Assembly: GCF_006439395.2 (NCBI RefSeq)
Contig: NZ_CP083950.1
Coordinates: forward strand, 5,879,001-5,943,000
Direction: 5' to 3'
DNA: 64,000 bases
Origin: Mesorhizobium sp. B4-1-4
GTDB taxonomy: Bacteria > Pseudomonadota > Alphaproteobacteria > Rhizobiales > Rhizobiaceae
Part shown: piece by piece, positions 25,197 through 34,483 of the stretch
Layout: the number at the start of each line of letters is the position of its first letter
How positions within the stretch are numbered: position 1 is the first letter of the stretch
Notes under the pieces: generated by a model
Told to the model about the DNA's origin: nothing
Seen by the model: the letters and a program-made list of their open reading frames with translations, nothing else
The model's database searches: none
Made by a program: the position numbers and the translations under genes

Positions 25197-26725
25197 GATG
25201 CTTTTCCTTCTCCCCGAACGATGGCGCGCATGATCTTTTCCTGGCTGGCGTCGCTCGCCGCCATTTCACCGACGATGCGCCCTTCGTTCATCACATAGAT
25301 TCGGTCGGTGATGCCGAGCAGTTCGGGCATTTCCGACGAGATGACGATGATCGCCTTACCTTCGGCGGCCAGGCGCGCGATGATCGTGTAGATTTCATAT
25401 TTGGCGCCGACATCGATGCCGCGCGTCGGCTCATCGAGGATCAGCACTTCCGGGTTGGCGAACAGCCATTTCGACAGCACCACCTTCTGCTGGTTGCCGC
25501 CCGAAAGGTTGCCGGTCATCTGGTAGACGCTCGACGCGCGGATATTGGTCTTCTTGCGATAATCATTGGCGATGTCGAGCTCGCGCAGGTCGTCGATCAC
25601 GCCGTGGCGCGACACGCCGCCAAGATTGGCGAGCGTGATGTTGTGCTTGATATGGTCGATCAGGTTCAGCCCGTAGGTCTTGCGGTCCTCGGTGACGTAG
25701 GCGATGCCTTGCTTCACCGCCTTGCTGACCGAGGACAGGTCGACAGACTTGCCGTTGAGCAGCACCTCGCCGGTGATACGGCGGCCATAGGAGCGGCCGA
25801 ACAGGCTCATGGCGAATTCGGTGCGTCCGGCGCCCATCAGCCCGGCAATGCCCACCACTTCGCCTTTGCGCACATCGATATCGATGCCCTTGATCACCTG
25901 TCGGTCGGCATGGAGCGGGTGATAGACCGACCAGTCGCGGATCTGCAGCACGACATCGCCGATCCTGGGCTCGCGCGGCGGATAGCGGTCGTCGAGCGAA
26001 CGACCCACCATCGAAGTGATGATGCGGTCTTCCGAAATGTCCTTCCTGGCAAGCGTCTCGATGGTGCGCCCGTCGCGGATGATGGTCACCTTGTCGGCGA
26101 CCCGGTTCACCTCGTTGAGCTTGTGTGAAATCAGGATCGAGGTCATGCCTTGCCGCTTGAATTCGAGCAGCAGGTCGAGCAGGGCCTGGCTGTCCTTTTC
26201 CGACAGGCTCGCCGTCGGCTCGTCGAGGATCAAGAGCTTCACGTCCTTGCTCAGCGCCTTGGCGATCTCGACCAGTTGCTGCTTGCCGACGCCGATATTG
26301 GTGATCAGCGTATTGGGGTCTTCCTTGAGGCCGACCTTCTTCAGCAATCCGGTCGTGCGCGCCTCGTTGGCATCCCAATCGATGATCCCGCGCCTGGCAT
26401 GTTCATTGCCAAGAAATATGTTCTCGGTGATCGACAGCATCGGCACCAGCGCAAGCTCCTGGTGGATGATAACGATACCCTTGTGCTCGCTGTCGTGAAT
26501 GCCCTTGAAATGGCACTCCTCGCCGCGAAAGATGATCTTGCCGTCATAGCTGCCTGAGGGGTAGACGCCCGACAGGACTTTCATCAGCGTCGACTTGCCG
26601 GCGCCATTCTCACCGACCACGGCGTGGATCTCGCCTTCCTCGACACGCAGGTTGACGTTCGACAGCGCCTTCACGCCGGGAAACGTCTTCGTGATGTCCT
26701 GCATCTCCAAAATCGTCGAGGCCAT
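25193..26725 (-). CDS. gguA: Sugar ABC transporter ATPase GguA (two NBDs)
   Basis: A 510-residue tandem-ABC protein of the carbohydrate-uptake type 2 family. NBD1 has Walker A GENGAGKST, signature region GVGKQQLVEIAKAL, and Walker B LLILDEPTASL. NBD2 has the usual degenerate Walker A GLMGAGRTE, signature LSGGNQQKVVLSKWL, and Walker B VLILDEPTRGIDVGA. Start chosen at ATG 26725, which gives MASTILEMQDITKTFPGVKAL; the longer frame overlaps the chvE 3' region. Confidence 0.94.
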   Translation of the reverse strand: MASTILEMQDITKTFPGVKALSNVNLRVEEGEIHAVVGENGAGKSTLMKVLSGVYPSGSYDGKIIFRGEECHFKGIHDSEHKGIVIIHQELALVPMLSITENIFLGNEHARRGIIDWDANEARTTGLLKKVGLKEDPNTLITNIGVGKQQLVEIAKALSKDVKLLILDEPTASLSEKDSQALLDLLLEFKRQGMTSILISHKLNEVNRVADKVTIIRDGRTIETLARKDISEDRIITSMVGRSLDDRYPPREPRIGDVVLQIRDWSVYHPLHADRQVIKGIDIDVRKGEVVGIAGLMGAGRTEFAMSLFGRSYGRRITGEVLLNGKSVDLSSVSKAVKQGIAYVTEDRKTYGLNLIDHIKHNITLANLGGVSRHGVIDDLRELDIANDYRKKTNIRASSVYQMTGNLSGGNQQKVVLSKWLFANPEVLILDEPTRGIDVGAKYEIYTIIARLAAEGKAIIVISSEMPELLGITDRIYVMNEGRIVGEMAASDASQEKIMRAIVRGEGKAS

Positions 26726-26824
26726 GGGCAATGATGCTCCTGCGAGGTCCGCAACAATACCGGGGTCGCTGGTGAACGAAAAGGGGCCCTGCGTTGCGCA
26801 GGACCCCTCGCTTTGCAACCGGAA

Positions 26825-27898
26825 TTACTTCAGGTCTTCGGCTTTGATGTAGCCGGAGTCGACGACCAGCTTCTGGTAGTTCGACTTGTCGACTTCGTGC
26901 GGCGTCAAGAGGATCGAGGGCACGACCTTGACGTCGTTGTTGTAGGTCTTGGTGTCGAGACCGTCCGGCTTGCCGCCCGACAGCACCTTGTCGACCAGTT
27001 CGACGGTCGCCTTGGCGAGGTCGCGCGTATCCTTGAACACGGTCGAATACTGTTCGCCGGCGATGATCGCCTTGACCGAAGCGGTCTCGGCATCCTGGCC
27101 GGTCACCACAGGCCACGGCTGGTCGGCGGTGCCGTAACCGACGGCGCGCAGCGAGGCGATGATGCCGCGCGACAGGCCGTCATAGGGCGACAGAACGCCA
27201 TCGACGCGGGCGCCGCCGCTCGAGTAGTTGGCCGAGAGCAGATTGTCCATGCGGGCCTGTGCGGTCGCGGCCAGCCAGCGCAGCGTGCCGACCTTGTCCA
27301 TGCCCATCTGGCCGGACTTGATCTTGATCGAGCCGTCGTCGATCATCGGCTGCAGGACGGACATCGCGCCGTTGTAGAAGAAGAAGGCGTTGTTGTCGTC
27401 GGGCGAGCCGCCGAACAGCTCGACATTCCACGGCTTGGTGTTCGGAAAACGCTCCTTGAGGCCCTTGACCAGGGAATTGGCCTGGATAACGCCGACGCCG
27501 AAATTGTCGAAGGTAGTGTAATAATCGACATTGGCCGTCTTCTTGATCAGGCGGTCGTAGGCGACGACGACGACGCCTGCGTCATTGGCCTTCTGCAGCG
27601 CGGCCGACATCGTCGTACCGTCGATCGAAGCGATGATCAGCGCCTTCGGACCCTTGGTGATCTCGTTTTCAAGCTGGCTGAGCTGGTTGGGGATATCGTC
27701 CTGCGCATACTGCAGGTCGACCGTATAGCCCAGGGCCTCGAGCTGGGACTTGACGGCGTCGCCGTCATTGATCCAGCGCTGCGAGGTCTTGGTGGGCATC
27801 AGCACGCCCACGAGGCCCTTGTCGGCTGCGTAGGCGGTGGCCGACATGGCCGCTATGCTGACCGCCAAGGCGGCGACTAACGTCTTGATGATTTTCAC
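26825..27898 (-). CDS. chvE: Periplasmic sugar-binding protein ChvE
   Basis: A 357-residue type I periplasmic binding protein with signal peptide (MKIIKTLVAALAVSIAAM, cut near AYAADKG). It has GVLMPTKTSQRWINDGDAV, IIASIDGTTMSAALQKA, YDRLIKKTANVDYYTTFDN, and PVVTGQDAETASVKAI. ChvE binds galactose, glucose and arabinose-type sugars for uptake and chemotaxis, and in Agrobacterium it also signals through VirA. GTG start at 27898 with AGGGAGAG upstream. First gene of chvE-gguA-gguB-gguC. Confidence 0.93.
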   Translation of the reverse strand: MKIIKTLVAALAVSIAAMSATAYAADKGLVGVLMPTKTSQRWINDGDAVKSQLEALGYTVDLQYAQDDIPNQLSQLENEITKGPKALIIASIDGTTMSAALQKANDAGVVVVAYDRLIKKTANVDYYTTFDNFGVGVIQANSLVKGLKERFPNTKPWNVELFGGSPDDNNAFFFYNGAMSVLQPMIDDGSIKIKSGQMGMDKVGTLRWLAATAQARMDNLLSANYSSGGARVDGVLSPYDGLSRGIIASLRAVGYGTADQPWPVVTGQDAETASVKAIIAGEQYSTVFKDTRDLAKATVELVDKVLSGGKPDGLDTKTYNNDVKVVPSILLTPHEVDKSNYQKLVVDSGYIKAEDLK

Positions 27899-28210
27899 TT
27901 AACTCTCCCTGGTTGATGGACGCGGCACCCCGGGGGTCGCGGGCCGCGCAATCGTGCAGAAGCGCCGAGGCACTGCTGCCGTCATATCGATCTCCGGTAT
28001 CCTCCCATGGTCCCGAGACGCTGATTTCAATCGATACGATTTCCATCGTCGCCGATCGTCGCATTTCGGAACGCACTGACGTTGCGACCCTTTTGCCATA
28101 ACTGTCAAATGCGATCTTTGATGTTTGCTATATCGTGATTGGTATGAATTATTTTGGAACGCGGCAGGTCGGCACGAATGCCGGCCGCCAGGAGAGAAAG
28201 CGGGGAAAGC
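27899..28210. promoter_or_regulatory. Divergent control region between chvE and gbpR
   Basis: 312 bases between two divergent start codons, AT-rich near 28095-28160 (for example TTTGCTATATCGTGATTGG). By analogy with Agrobacterium, the LysR protein binds here and controls chvE in response to sugar. I could not pick one T-N11-A box with confidence. Confidence 0.5.
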
Positions 28211-29200
28211 ATGGCGGCGCTGCGAAATCCGGCTGCGGTTTCAAACGGTCACAGTGAAAAGCCAGGCGATGGCGAAACCTTGCTGCGCAGTGGGCTCAGC
28301 CTGCGTCACATGCGCATGATCGTCGCGCTCGACGATCATGGCCGGGTGAGTGCCGCCGCGCAGGTGATGAACATTTCGCAGCCGGCGGCGTCACGCATGA
28401 TCGGCGAGATGGAGGCGGTGCTGGAGGTCAAGTTGTGCGAAAGGCTGCCGCGCGGCATCACGCTGACGCCCTACGGCAAGGCGCTGGCACGGCGTGCGCG
28501 TTCGATCCTGCTGGAAATGCGCGAGGTCGATCGCGAGATCGCCGAGCTCAAGGCGGGCAAGGGCGGTTCGGTGTTCCTGGGTGCCGTGACAGCGCCGGCT
28601 ATCGAACTGGCGGTCCCGGCGATCCGCGAAATCCGCCGCATCTATCCACGCATAGAGATCACCATGCAGGTGGAAACCTCCAATGTGCTGGCGCGCGAGC
28701 TGATTGCCACGCGCCATGATTTCATCATCGCGCGCATTCCCGACGACCTTAACCCGAGACTGTTCGAATCCCGTGTCATCGGCGTCGAGAAAGCTTGCCT
28801 GATCGTGCGCCGCGGGCATCCGCTCACCCGGGGCAGCGTGGTGCGGCTGGAAGATACCGCCGCCTATGACTGGGTCTTCCAATCGGGCGGCTCGCCCTTG
28901 CGCCAGGCGATGGAGAGTAATTTCCTGAACCGCAACATCGCGCTGCCGGACAGGATCCTCAACACCAGTTCTCTGCTTCTGACGCTGGTCATGGTCGCCC
29001 AATCCGACGCCATCGCACCGGTTTCGGTCCAGGTGGCGAAATTCATCCAGAATCCCGACGGACTGGCCGGTGCCATCGACGTTGTCCAGACCGAATTCGA
29101 CATCGAGGTGAGGCCTTACAGCCTGATCACGGTCAAGAACCGGGTGTTGTCGCCGGCCGCCAAGATGCTGCACGATTTCATCCTGCGCGAAGTGGGATGA
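28211..29200 (+). CDS. gbpR: LysR-family regulator of the chvE operon (GbpR-like)
   Basis: A 329-residue LysR-type regulator: HTH near residues 35-92 (GRVSAAAQVMNISQPAASRM) and a C-terminal effector domain with LGAVTAPAIELAVPAI and DFIIARIPDDLNPRLFES. It is divergent from chvE, the position of gbpR in Agrobacterium and rhizobia, which supports the call. ATG at 28211 chosen; the frame extends upstream without a better start. Confidence 0.85.
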   Translation: MAALRNPAAVSNGHSEKPGDGETLLRSGLSLRHMRMIVALDDHGRVSAAAQVMNISQPAASRMIGEMEAVLEVKLCERLPRGITLTPYGKALARRARSILLEMREVDREIAELKAGKGGSVFLGAVTAPAIELAVPAIREIRRIYPRIEITMQVETSNVLARELIATRHDFIIARIPDDLNPRLFESRVIGVEKACLIVRRGHPLTRGSVVRLEDTAAYDWVFQSGGSPLRQAMESNFLNRNIALPDRILNTSSLLLTLVMVAQSDAIAPVSVQVAKFIQNPDGLAGAIDVVQTEFDIEVRPYSLITVKNRVLSPAAKMLHDFILREVG

Positions 29201-29281
29201 GGGAACAACAATCGCGACCGCGCGTTCAGGCACGATCGGCATGCCCGCTGAAGCCCATTTCGCCGAGGGAAGGAGATGCCG

Positions 29282-29656
29282 ATGATCAACTTGGAAGAGG
29301 GTTCGATGGAACGTCGGTTGTTTCTTACTGGAATGCTTGGCGCCGCGGGGGTGGTGGCCTTTGCGAGTGTGGCCGGACCCGGCCGCGCGATTGCCGGTAT
29401 CCCGCAGGGCAACGGGATTCTCGATGAGCTCGACAAGCCGGATCCGGCTGTCTTCGAAGGGGATGACGAGGTCGAACTGGAGCAGGTCTCGCATCGTCGC
29501 TGGCATCGCTACGGCGAATGGCGTCATGATCGCCGCTGGCGCCGCCGCCATGGGCGCCGCCGTGTCTGGCGCAGGGTTTGCCGCCGGACCTGGCGTCACG
29601 GCCGGCGCCACGTGCGCTGCTGGCGCGAGCGCGTATGGGCCAGGGTCTGGCTGTAA
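29282..29656 (+). CDS. Small exported Arg/Trp/His-rich protein of unknown function
   Basis: A 124-residue protein. The N-terminus has a twin-arginine-like or Sec signal (MERRLFLTGMLGAAGVVAF, cut near AIAGIP). A short acidic middle (about 50-70) follows, then a 54-residue tail with about 23 Arg and 8 Trp in an RRW/RRH pattern. The GGAAGGAG site fits ATG 29282. The tail is so basic that a misread frame was considered, but the start, signal and downstream hairpin support this one. Function unknown. Confidence 0.55.
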   Translation: MINLEEGSMERRLFLTGMLGAAGVVAFASVAGPGRAIAGIPQGNGILDELDKPDPAVFEGDDEVELEQVSHRRWHRYGEWRHDRRWRRRHGRRRVWRRVCRRTWRHGRRHVRCWRERVWARVWL

Positions 29657-29678
29657 CCGGCTTCTGCCTGACCCAAAG

Positions 29679-29702
29679 GACCGGCCACGTTGCTGGCCGG
29701 TC
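29679..29702 (+). terminator. Hairpin after the small exported protein
   Basis: Perfect stem GACCGGCCA / TGGCCGGTC with a six-base loop, followed by a short pyrimidine tract (TCTTC). It lies 22 bases after the stop codon; a weak intrinsic terminator is likely. Confidence 0.5.
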
Positions 29703-29923
29703 TCTTCACAACAGATCTTGTGCAGCCTGGCGTCGATCGCCTCAACGTGGCGGATTTCGCACTTATTTTAGCTTAGCCTAAGGTAGAATCGACGGAACGA
29801 TATCAGCGTCTGGCCGTTGCAGCGCTGTTTAGGTGGAGTTGTAAGCATGCCGAGGGGCGATCAGGAAGAACCATATTCCGCAATGAGGATCATGCGTTTG
29901 CAGGCAGCGGGCAATCAGCACGC

Positions 29924-30682
29924 ATGAAAGGCGTGGCGATACTGACGGAGGCCCGTAGCGGCTCCGAATGGCTTGGCAGCCTGGCAAACAGCACGGGATT
30001 GTTCGGCAAGTCGGCAGAATGGCTTGATACGGCCAATCTGGGATGCAAGCCGAAATCCTTCGACGAACTCATGTCCGCGGTGATCGATCGCGGCGGGACG
30101 GCAAATGGCAGGTTCGCCGTAAAGCTGTTTCCCCGGCACCTTCACTGGTCGCAGGCGAAATATGGAGCCGACTTCCTTGCGGAATGCCTCCGACGCCATG
30201 CCATGGGTTTGGTCCTGCTGGAGCGGCGGGATCGCCTTCGCCAAGCGATTTCCTATTGCCGGGCAAAGGCCTCAGGCCGTTGGAGAAGCACGGACGGCGC
30301 GGATTTGGTTCCGCAATATGACTTCGCCGGTATCTGCCAGGCCTATTTCCTGATCGAACAGAGCTATGCCTTCTGGGAAGCCTACCTGCGCATGACGGAC
30401 CTGCCCTACGATCATTTCTTTTACGAAGACCTGTTGGACGACCCCCGCCCTTATGTGGCATCGGTGGCCCGGCAATTGTCGATTGAAATGCCGAACCGCG
30501 AGTTCAAGACGAATTTGCGGCTGCAGCGGGACAATCACACCGAGGACTGGGCAGAGCGATTTCAAAACGACGTCAAATCCCAGGGCCTGCTGGCACATCT
30601 CCCCAAAAGGGTGGCGCCGCGAAATATCAACAACCTCGCCCGGTTCCTTCTCAAGAAGCAGATGCGAATTGGCCAGGCCTGA
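29924..30682 (+). CDS. Stf0-family sulfotransferase (LpsS/NodH-like)
   Basis: A 252-residue PAPS-dependent sulfotransferase candidate. The 5'-phosphosulfate loop is near the start (AILTEARSGSEWLGSLANST), a second PAPS-contact region is FLAECLRRHAMGLVLLERRDRLRQAISYCRA, and LPYDHFFYEDLLDDP follows. In rhizobia, proteins of this kind sulfate Nod factors (NodH) or LPS/capsule (LpsS). No nod genes are nearby, so a surface polysaccharide or lipid target is more likely. Confidence 0.72.
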   Translation: MKGVAILTEARSGSEWLGSLANSTGLFGKSAEWLDTANLGCKPKSFDELMSAVIDRGGTANGRFAVKLFPRHLHWSQAKYGADFLAECLRRHAMGLVLLERRDRLRQAISYCRAKASGRWRSTDGADLVPQYDFAGICQAYFLIEQSYAFWEAYLRMTDLPYDHFFYEDLLDDPRPYVASVARQLSIEMPNREFKTNLRLQRDNHTEDWAERFQNDVKSQGLLAHLPKRVAPRNINNLARFLLKKQMRIGQA

Positions 30683-30957
30683 CTTGACTAATGTCATGTC
30701 GGTCCCATCACGTGGGCGGGGTTCGTCGCTCAGTGCGGTTGGCAACAGCACATAATCGTGATGGCCGCATTGCTCAGCATACCGGACGTTCTGGACTGTT
30801 GTGATTGCCTAAAGGCAGACGTCACTGCCCGCAATGCATTGTCGGCCCGACGCTCTAGAAGTCATTATCCGACGGGCTGCCTCGCGACAGTGTGTAGAAC
30901 TGGCGCCGCTACTGCCGCGCCAGCACCTGAATGTCTGAAGGTCTGACCTACGATCCT

Positions 30958-31917
30958 TCAGTACGGCGAATCGGGAAAATAGAATTCTTCCGCGTTGTCC
31001 TTGGTGATCAAGGGGCTGTCCAGGATGTAGCGCCCCCGAATCGGCGCCTGCGTCGCGGTGCGCATGGTAGTAAGCTCGATCGCCGGGATGATCAGGGTTG
31101 GCGGATAGAAAATGTCGGCGTCGACGGCGCCGCCGCCGTCCTTGACCATCTTGACAACTTTGTTCATGCCGGAACCGCCCAAAACTACGATCTGTTTCGG
31201 CCTATTGGCCTGCTTGATTGCCTCCATGGCGCCGAGCGCGGCATCGTCGTCGCCCGCCCACACGCCGTCGATGGCGTCATATTTCTGCAGGAAGTCCTGC
31301 ATCACCTCGAAACCCTTGTCCGGATTCCAGTTGGCGAACTGCATGTCGAGAATCTGGACCTTCGAGCCCCCCAACTCCTTTTTGAAGGCATCGATGCGGA
31401 CATTGTCGATCGTGGTTGGAATGCCCCTCATGACGACGATCTTGGCACCATCGGGAAACTTCTTCTTGAAGTAATGCCCCGCGATCACGCCGTATTGCGG
31501 GTTGTTGCCGCCGACATAGAGGTCCTCGATGCCTTCCTCCGACAAGCCGCGATCGACGGTCGTTATGAACACGCCTTTGGCCTTGGCCTGCTTCACCGGT
31601 TCGGTCAGGGGCTCGGATTCAAACGGCAGGATCACCAGCGCGTCGATGCCTCGCGCGACGAGATCCTCGACGTCGTTGACCTGCTTGGAAGCGTCGTTGG
31701 CGGCAGCGACCACGAACTCGATGTCAGGGAAGGCCTTTTTCATCTGTTCGACGGTACGCTTGGTCTGGAAGTTGAGACCGCCGGTCCAGCCATGGGTTGC
31801 CGCCGGAATGGAAATGCCGATCGTCTTACCGCCCGCTGCCAAGGAAGTTTTCGGCATGCCTACGGCGCCGAGCGCGAGCGCGATCGCTCCGCCCTTTAGG
31901 AAAGTTCTCTTCTCCAC
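30958..31917 (-). CDS. Sugar/polyol periplasmic binding protein (importer 1)
   Basis: A 319-residue type I periplasmic binding protein. The N-terminus EKRTFLKGGAIALALGAV has a Tat-like KR-T-FLKG start. The mature protein has KTIGISIPAATHGWTGGLNF, ARGIDALVILPFESEPL, FITTVDRGLSEEGIEDLYV, and VWAGDDDAALGAMEA. The GTG start at 31917 is preceded by AGGAG. It is the last gene of the iolD-ATPase-permease-SBP operon. The substrate is unknown, but the operon context (IolD) suggests an inositol-like polyol. Confidence 0.88.
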   Translation of the reverse strand: MEKRTFLKGGAIALALGAVGMPKTSLAAGGKTIGISIPAATHGWTGGLNFQTKRTVEQMKKAFPDIEFVVAAANDASKQVNDVEDLVARGIDALVILPFESEPLTEPVKQAKAKGVFITTVDRGLSEEGIEDLYVGGNNPQYGVIAGHYFKKKFPDGAKIVVMRGIPTTIDNVRIDAFKKELGGSKVQILDMQFANWNPDKGFEVMQDFLQKYDAIDGVWAGDDDAALGAMEAIKQANRPKQIVVLGGSGMNKVVKMVKDGGGAVDADIFYPPTLIIPAIELTTMRTATQAPIRGRYILDSPLITKDNAEEFYFPDSPY

Positions 31918-31943
31918 GGTGTGCTCCTCTCTAGGATAGCGGG

Positions 31944-32957
31944 TCAGACCTCTCGGCGACCCTTCTGCAGATAAACGGCGATGATGATGATGACCCCCTG
32001 GAACGCGCCGTTGAGATATGGGCTGGCGAGCGCCGTGAGGTTTAGGATGTTGTCGATCAGGCCGAGAATAAGGACCCCCACGATCGACCCCCAAATGCGG
32101 CCGAAGCCGCCTTTGAGCGCGGTCCCGCCGATGATCACGGCGGCGATAGCTTCAAGCTCCCACAGGAGACCGGTTGATGGCGTCGCGGCGCCGAGCCGCG
32201 GAACATAGATCATCGTGGCCAGGGCAACGCAGACCCCTTGGAACACGTAAGTCAGGATCCGCACGCGGTGGACGCGGATGGCCGAATATCTGGCTACTTC
32301 CGGATTTGACCCGATGGCGGTGATGTGGCGGCCAAGCCGGGCGCGGCGCAGGACCAATTCCGCCCCTATCGCTAGAACGATCATCGCGATCAACGGATAG
32401 CTTACGCCGGCGACTGAGCCATAGTAGAGTGGTCGCGCGATCCCCTTGAGGCTGCTTGAAAGCGAGATCGAACCACCGTCCGAAAGCCAGGTGATGACGG
32501 AGCGGAAAATGCCCATCGTGCCCAAGGTGACGATGAAGGCGTCGATGCCGCCCTTGACAACGAGGACGCCGTTAAGCGAGCCCGCGACCACGCCCAGCGC
32601 CAATGCCAGGACTATGCCGATCAGCACGACCAGCCAACTGTCCCCGAGCGACGAGCCTGCAGCGTTCATGCCCATGATGACTAGGCCAGCGATCAGCGCC
32701 GACATTGATCCGACGGAAAGGTCGAGGCCACCAGCGGTGATAACGTAGGTGGCGCCAATGGCGATGATGCCGACGATTGCCGAGCGGGTCAGCAGATTGG
32801 ATAGGTTGCCAGCAGACAGGAAACTGTCGCTCAGCATGCTGCCGATGAAGATCAGCGCCAGCAGGGCCATGATAGGTCCCAACGCGCTAAGTCGCTTGGT
32901 GGCGCCAAACCACGAACGGTGTGGCATGGCATCGGCGGGGTTGGCGGCGGTGTTCAT
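31944..32957 (-). CDS. Sugar/polyol ABC permease (importer 1)
   Basis: A 337-residue RbsC/XylH-family permease with about eight to ten membrane helices and the motif GATYVITAGGLDLSVGSMSA near residue 75. A late region reads AIGSNPEVARYSAI and EAIAAVIIGGTALKGGFGRI. It is one base after the ATPase stop and 26 bases before the binding-protein start, so all are in one transcript. Confidence 0.92.
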   Translation of the reverse strand: MNTAANPADAMPHRSWFGATKRLSALGPIMALLALIFIGSMLSDSFLSAGNLSNLLTRSAIVGIIAIGATYVITAGGLDLSVGSMSALIAGLVIMGMNAAGSSLGDSWLVVLIGIVLALALGVVAGSLNGVLVVKGGIDAFIVTLGTMGIFRSVITWLSDGGSISLSSSLKGIARPLYYGSVAGVSYPLIAMIVLAIGAELVLRRARLGRHITAIGSNPEVARYSAIRVHRVRILTYVFQGVCVALATMIYVPRLGAATPSTGLLWELEAIAAVIIGGTALKGGFGRIWGSIVGVLILGLIDNILNLTALASPYLNGAFQGVIIIIAVYLQKGRREV

Positions 32958-32958
32958 T

Positions 32959-34455
32959 TTATGCGGCCTCCTTGGTCAGACCCATAGCGAGGCGAACGAT
33001 GGTGCCCTCGTTGATGTCGTTGCCGGTCAATTCGCCGGCGACGCTGCCTTTGCGCATCACCAGCACGCGATGCGCCAGACCGATGACTTCCTGCATCTCG
33101 GAAGAGATCACCACGCAAGCGGCGCCTTGCGCGGCAAGCCCGGCGATGACCCGGTAGATCTGCTGCTTGGAGCCTATGTCGACGCCGCGGGTCGGTTCGT
33201 CGAAGATGACCACATCCGGGCGGCTCGCTAGGGTCTTGGCGATCAGGACCTTCTGCTGGTTGCCGCCGCTGAGCGAGCGCGCGATTGCGTTGGGGGCGCC
33301 CCTTCGTATGTCGAACTCGCGAACAGCCTGGTCCAGCCGTCCGCGTTCTTCCGCTCTGTTGATCCAGGCCCGACCTCTTAGCGCACCGACGGTAAGGGAA
33401 ACGTTCTCATCGAGGCCGGCATCCAGGAGAAGCCCTTTACCCTTGCGATCCTCGGTCAGGTAGGCCAAGCCGGCGGCCCATGCCTCGCGCGCCTTGGGCA
33501 GGTGTCCGCTTGCGGCTTTGGCAAAAGCGAAGTTCCGGCATTGCGCGGGTCTCAGGCCGGCGAGCGCTTCAAATGCTTCGGTCCGGCCGGAACCGACCAG
33601 TCCGGCAATTCCAAGGATCTCGCCGCGGCGCAGTCGGAAGCTGACTCCACTGACATGAGGCGGGCTTTGCAGATCGTCGACGCTGAGCACGACGTCGCCC
33701 GCGGGCATTGCACTCTTTACTGGATAGAGTTGGCTGAGTTCGCGGCCGACCATCAGCGCCGCCATCTCGTCTTCCGTCAGTTCCGACGCCGGTCCAACAT
33801 GCCGGATGCGCCCGTCCCGAAGAACAGCCACTCTGGAGGCGATCGCCTTCACCTCGTCGAGACGATGAGAAGTGAAGATGATGGAACCTCCGTCCGACAC
33901 GAATTGCCGCATCCGCCGGAATAGGGCTTCCACTTCGCGAGCGCCCAGCACGGCGGTCGGTTCATCCATGAGCAGAAGTTTCGGGTTCCTCGCGAATGCC
34001 TTTGCCACTTCCACCATCTGCCATTCGGTGTTGGGCAGGCCGGAAAGCTTGGCGCGGGGATCGGCTGACGAGCCCAATGCGTCCAGAAGCAGGCGGGAAT
34101 CTCTGTGTATTTTCGGATAGTCGACGAGAAGGTGGCGACGAGGTTCGCGGCCGATGAAAATATTCTCGCCGACGGTCAGGTCCGGCGCGAGGCAGAACTC
34201 TTGGTGGATAAGGACGATCCCAGCATTCTCGGCACTTTGAACGGTCGCGGGGAGGGGACGTCCGCCGATCAAGGCCGTGCCGGCCGTCGGCGGCACATAG
34301 CCGCCAACGATGCGCATCAAGGTAGATTTCCCGGCGCCATTCTCGCCCACGAGGGCAAGAATTTCCCCACGATCGACCGACAAGGTGAGATCCCCGAGAA
34401 CAGGATTCACCCCATACGTCTTCGCGACGTCGCGCAACTCGACAAACGCCGTCAT
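32959..34455 (-). CDS. Sugar/polyol ABC ATPase with two NBDs (importer 1)
   Basis: A 498-residue tandem ATPase. NBD1: Walker A GENGAGKST, Walker B LLLMDEPTAVLG, with an altered signature (LSGLPNTEWQMVEVAKA) where LSGGxxQ would normally be. NBD2: degenerate Walker A GLVGSGRTE, signature LSGGNQQKVLIAKTL, Walker B VVIFDEPTRGVDIGS. This asymmetry is common in the RbsA class. It follows iolD by 28 bases. Confidence 0.92.
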   Translation of the reverse strand: MTAFVELRDVAKTYGVNPVLGDLTLSVDRGEILALVGENGAGKSTLMRIVGGYVPPTAGTALIGGRPLPATVQSAENAGIVLIHQEFCLAPDLTVGENIFIGREPRRHLLVDYPKIHRDSRLLLDALGSSADPRAKLSGLPNTEWQMVEVAKAFARNPKLLLMDEPTAVLGAREVEALFRRMRQFVSDGGSIIFTSHRLDEVKAIASRVAVLRDGRIRHVGPASELTEDEMAALMVGRELSQLYPVKSAMPAGDVVLSVDDLQSPPHVSGVSFRLRRGEILGIAGLVGSGRTEAFEALAGLRPAQCRNFAFAKAASGHLPKAREAWAAGLAYLTEDRKGKGLLLDAGLDENVSLTVGALRGRAWINRAEERGRLDQAVREFDIRRGAPNAIARSLSGGNQQKVLIAKTLASRPDVVIFDEPTRGVDIGSKQQIYRVIAGLAAQGAACVVISSEMQEVIGLAHRVLVMRKGSVAGELTGNDINEGTIVRLAMGLTKEAA

Positions 34456-34483
34456 GAGATTTGACCTTCGGATTGTGATGAAG

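Noticed and set aside
29337..29771. Alternative Gly/Ala-rich frame overlapping the Arg/Trp-rich protein
   Set aside because: It lacks a ribosome-binding site and signal peptide; the chosen frame has both.
28211..30682. Symbiosis-island or nod gene region around the sulfotransferase
   Set aside because: No nod box, nod, nif or fix genes were seen; the Stf0-like gene alone is not evidence for Nod-factor sulfation.
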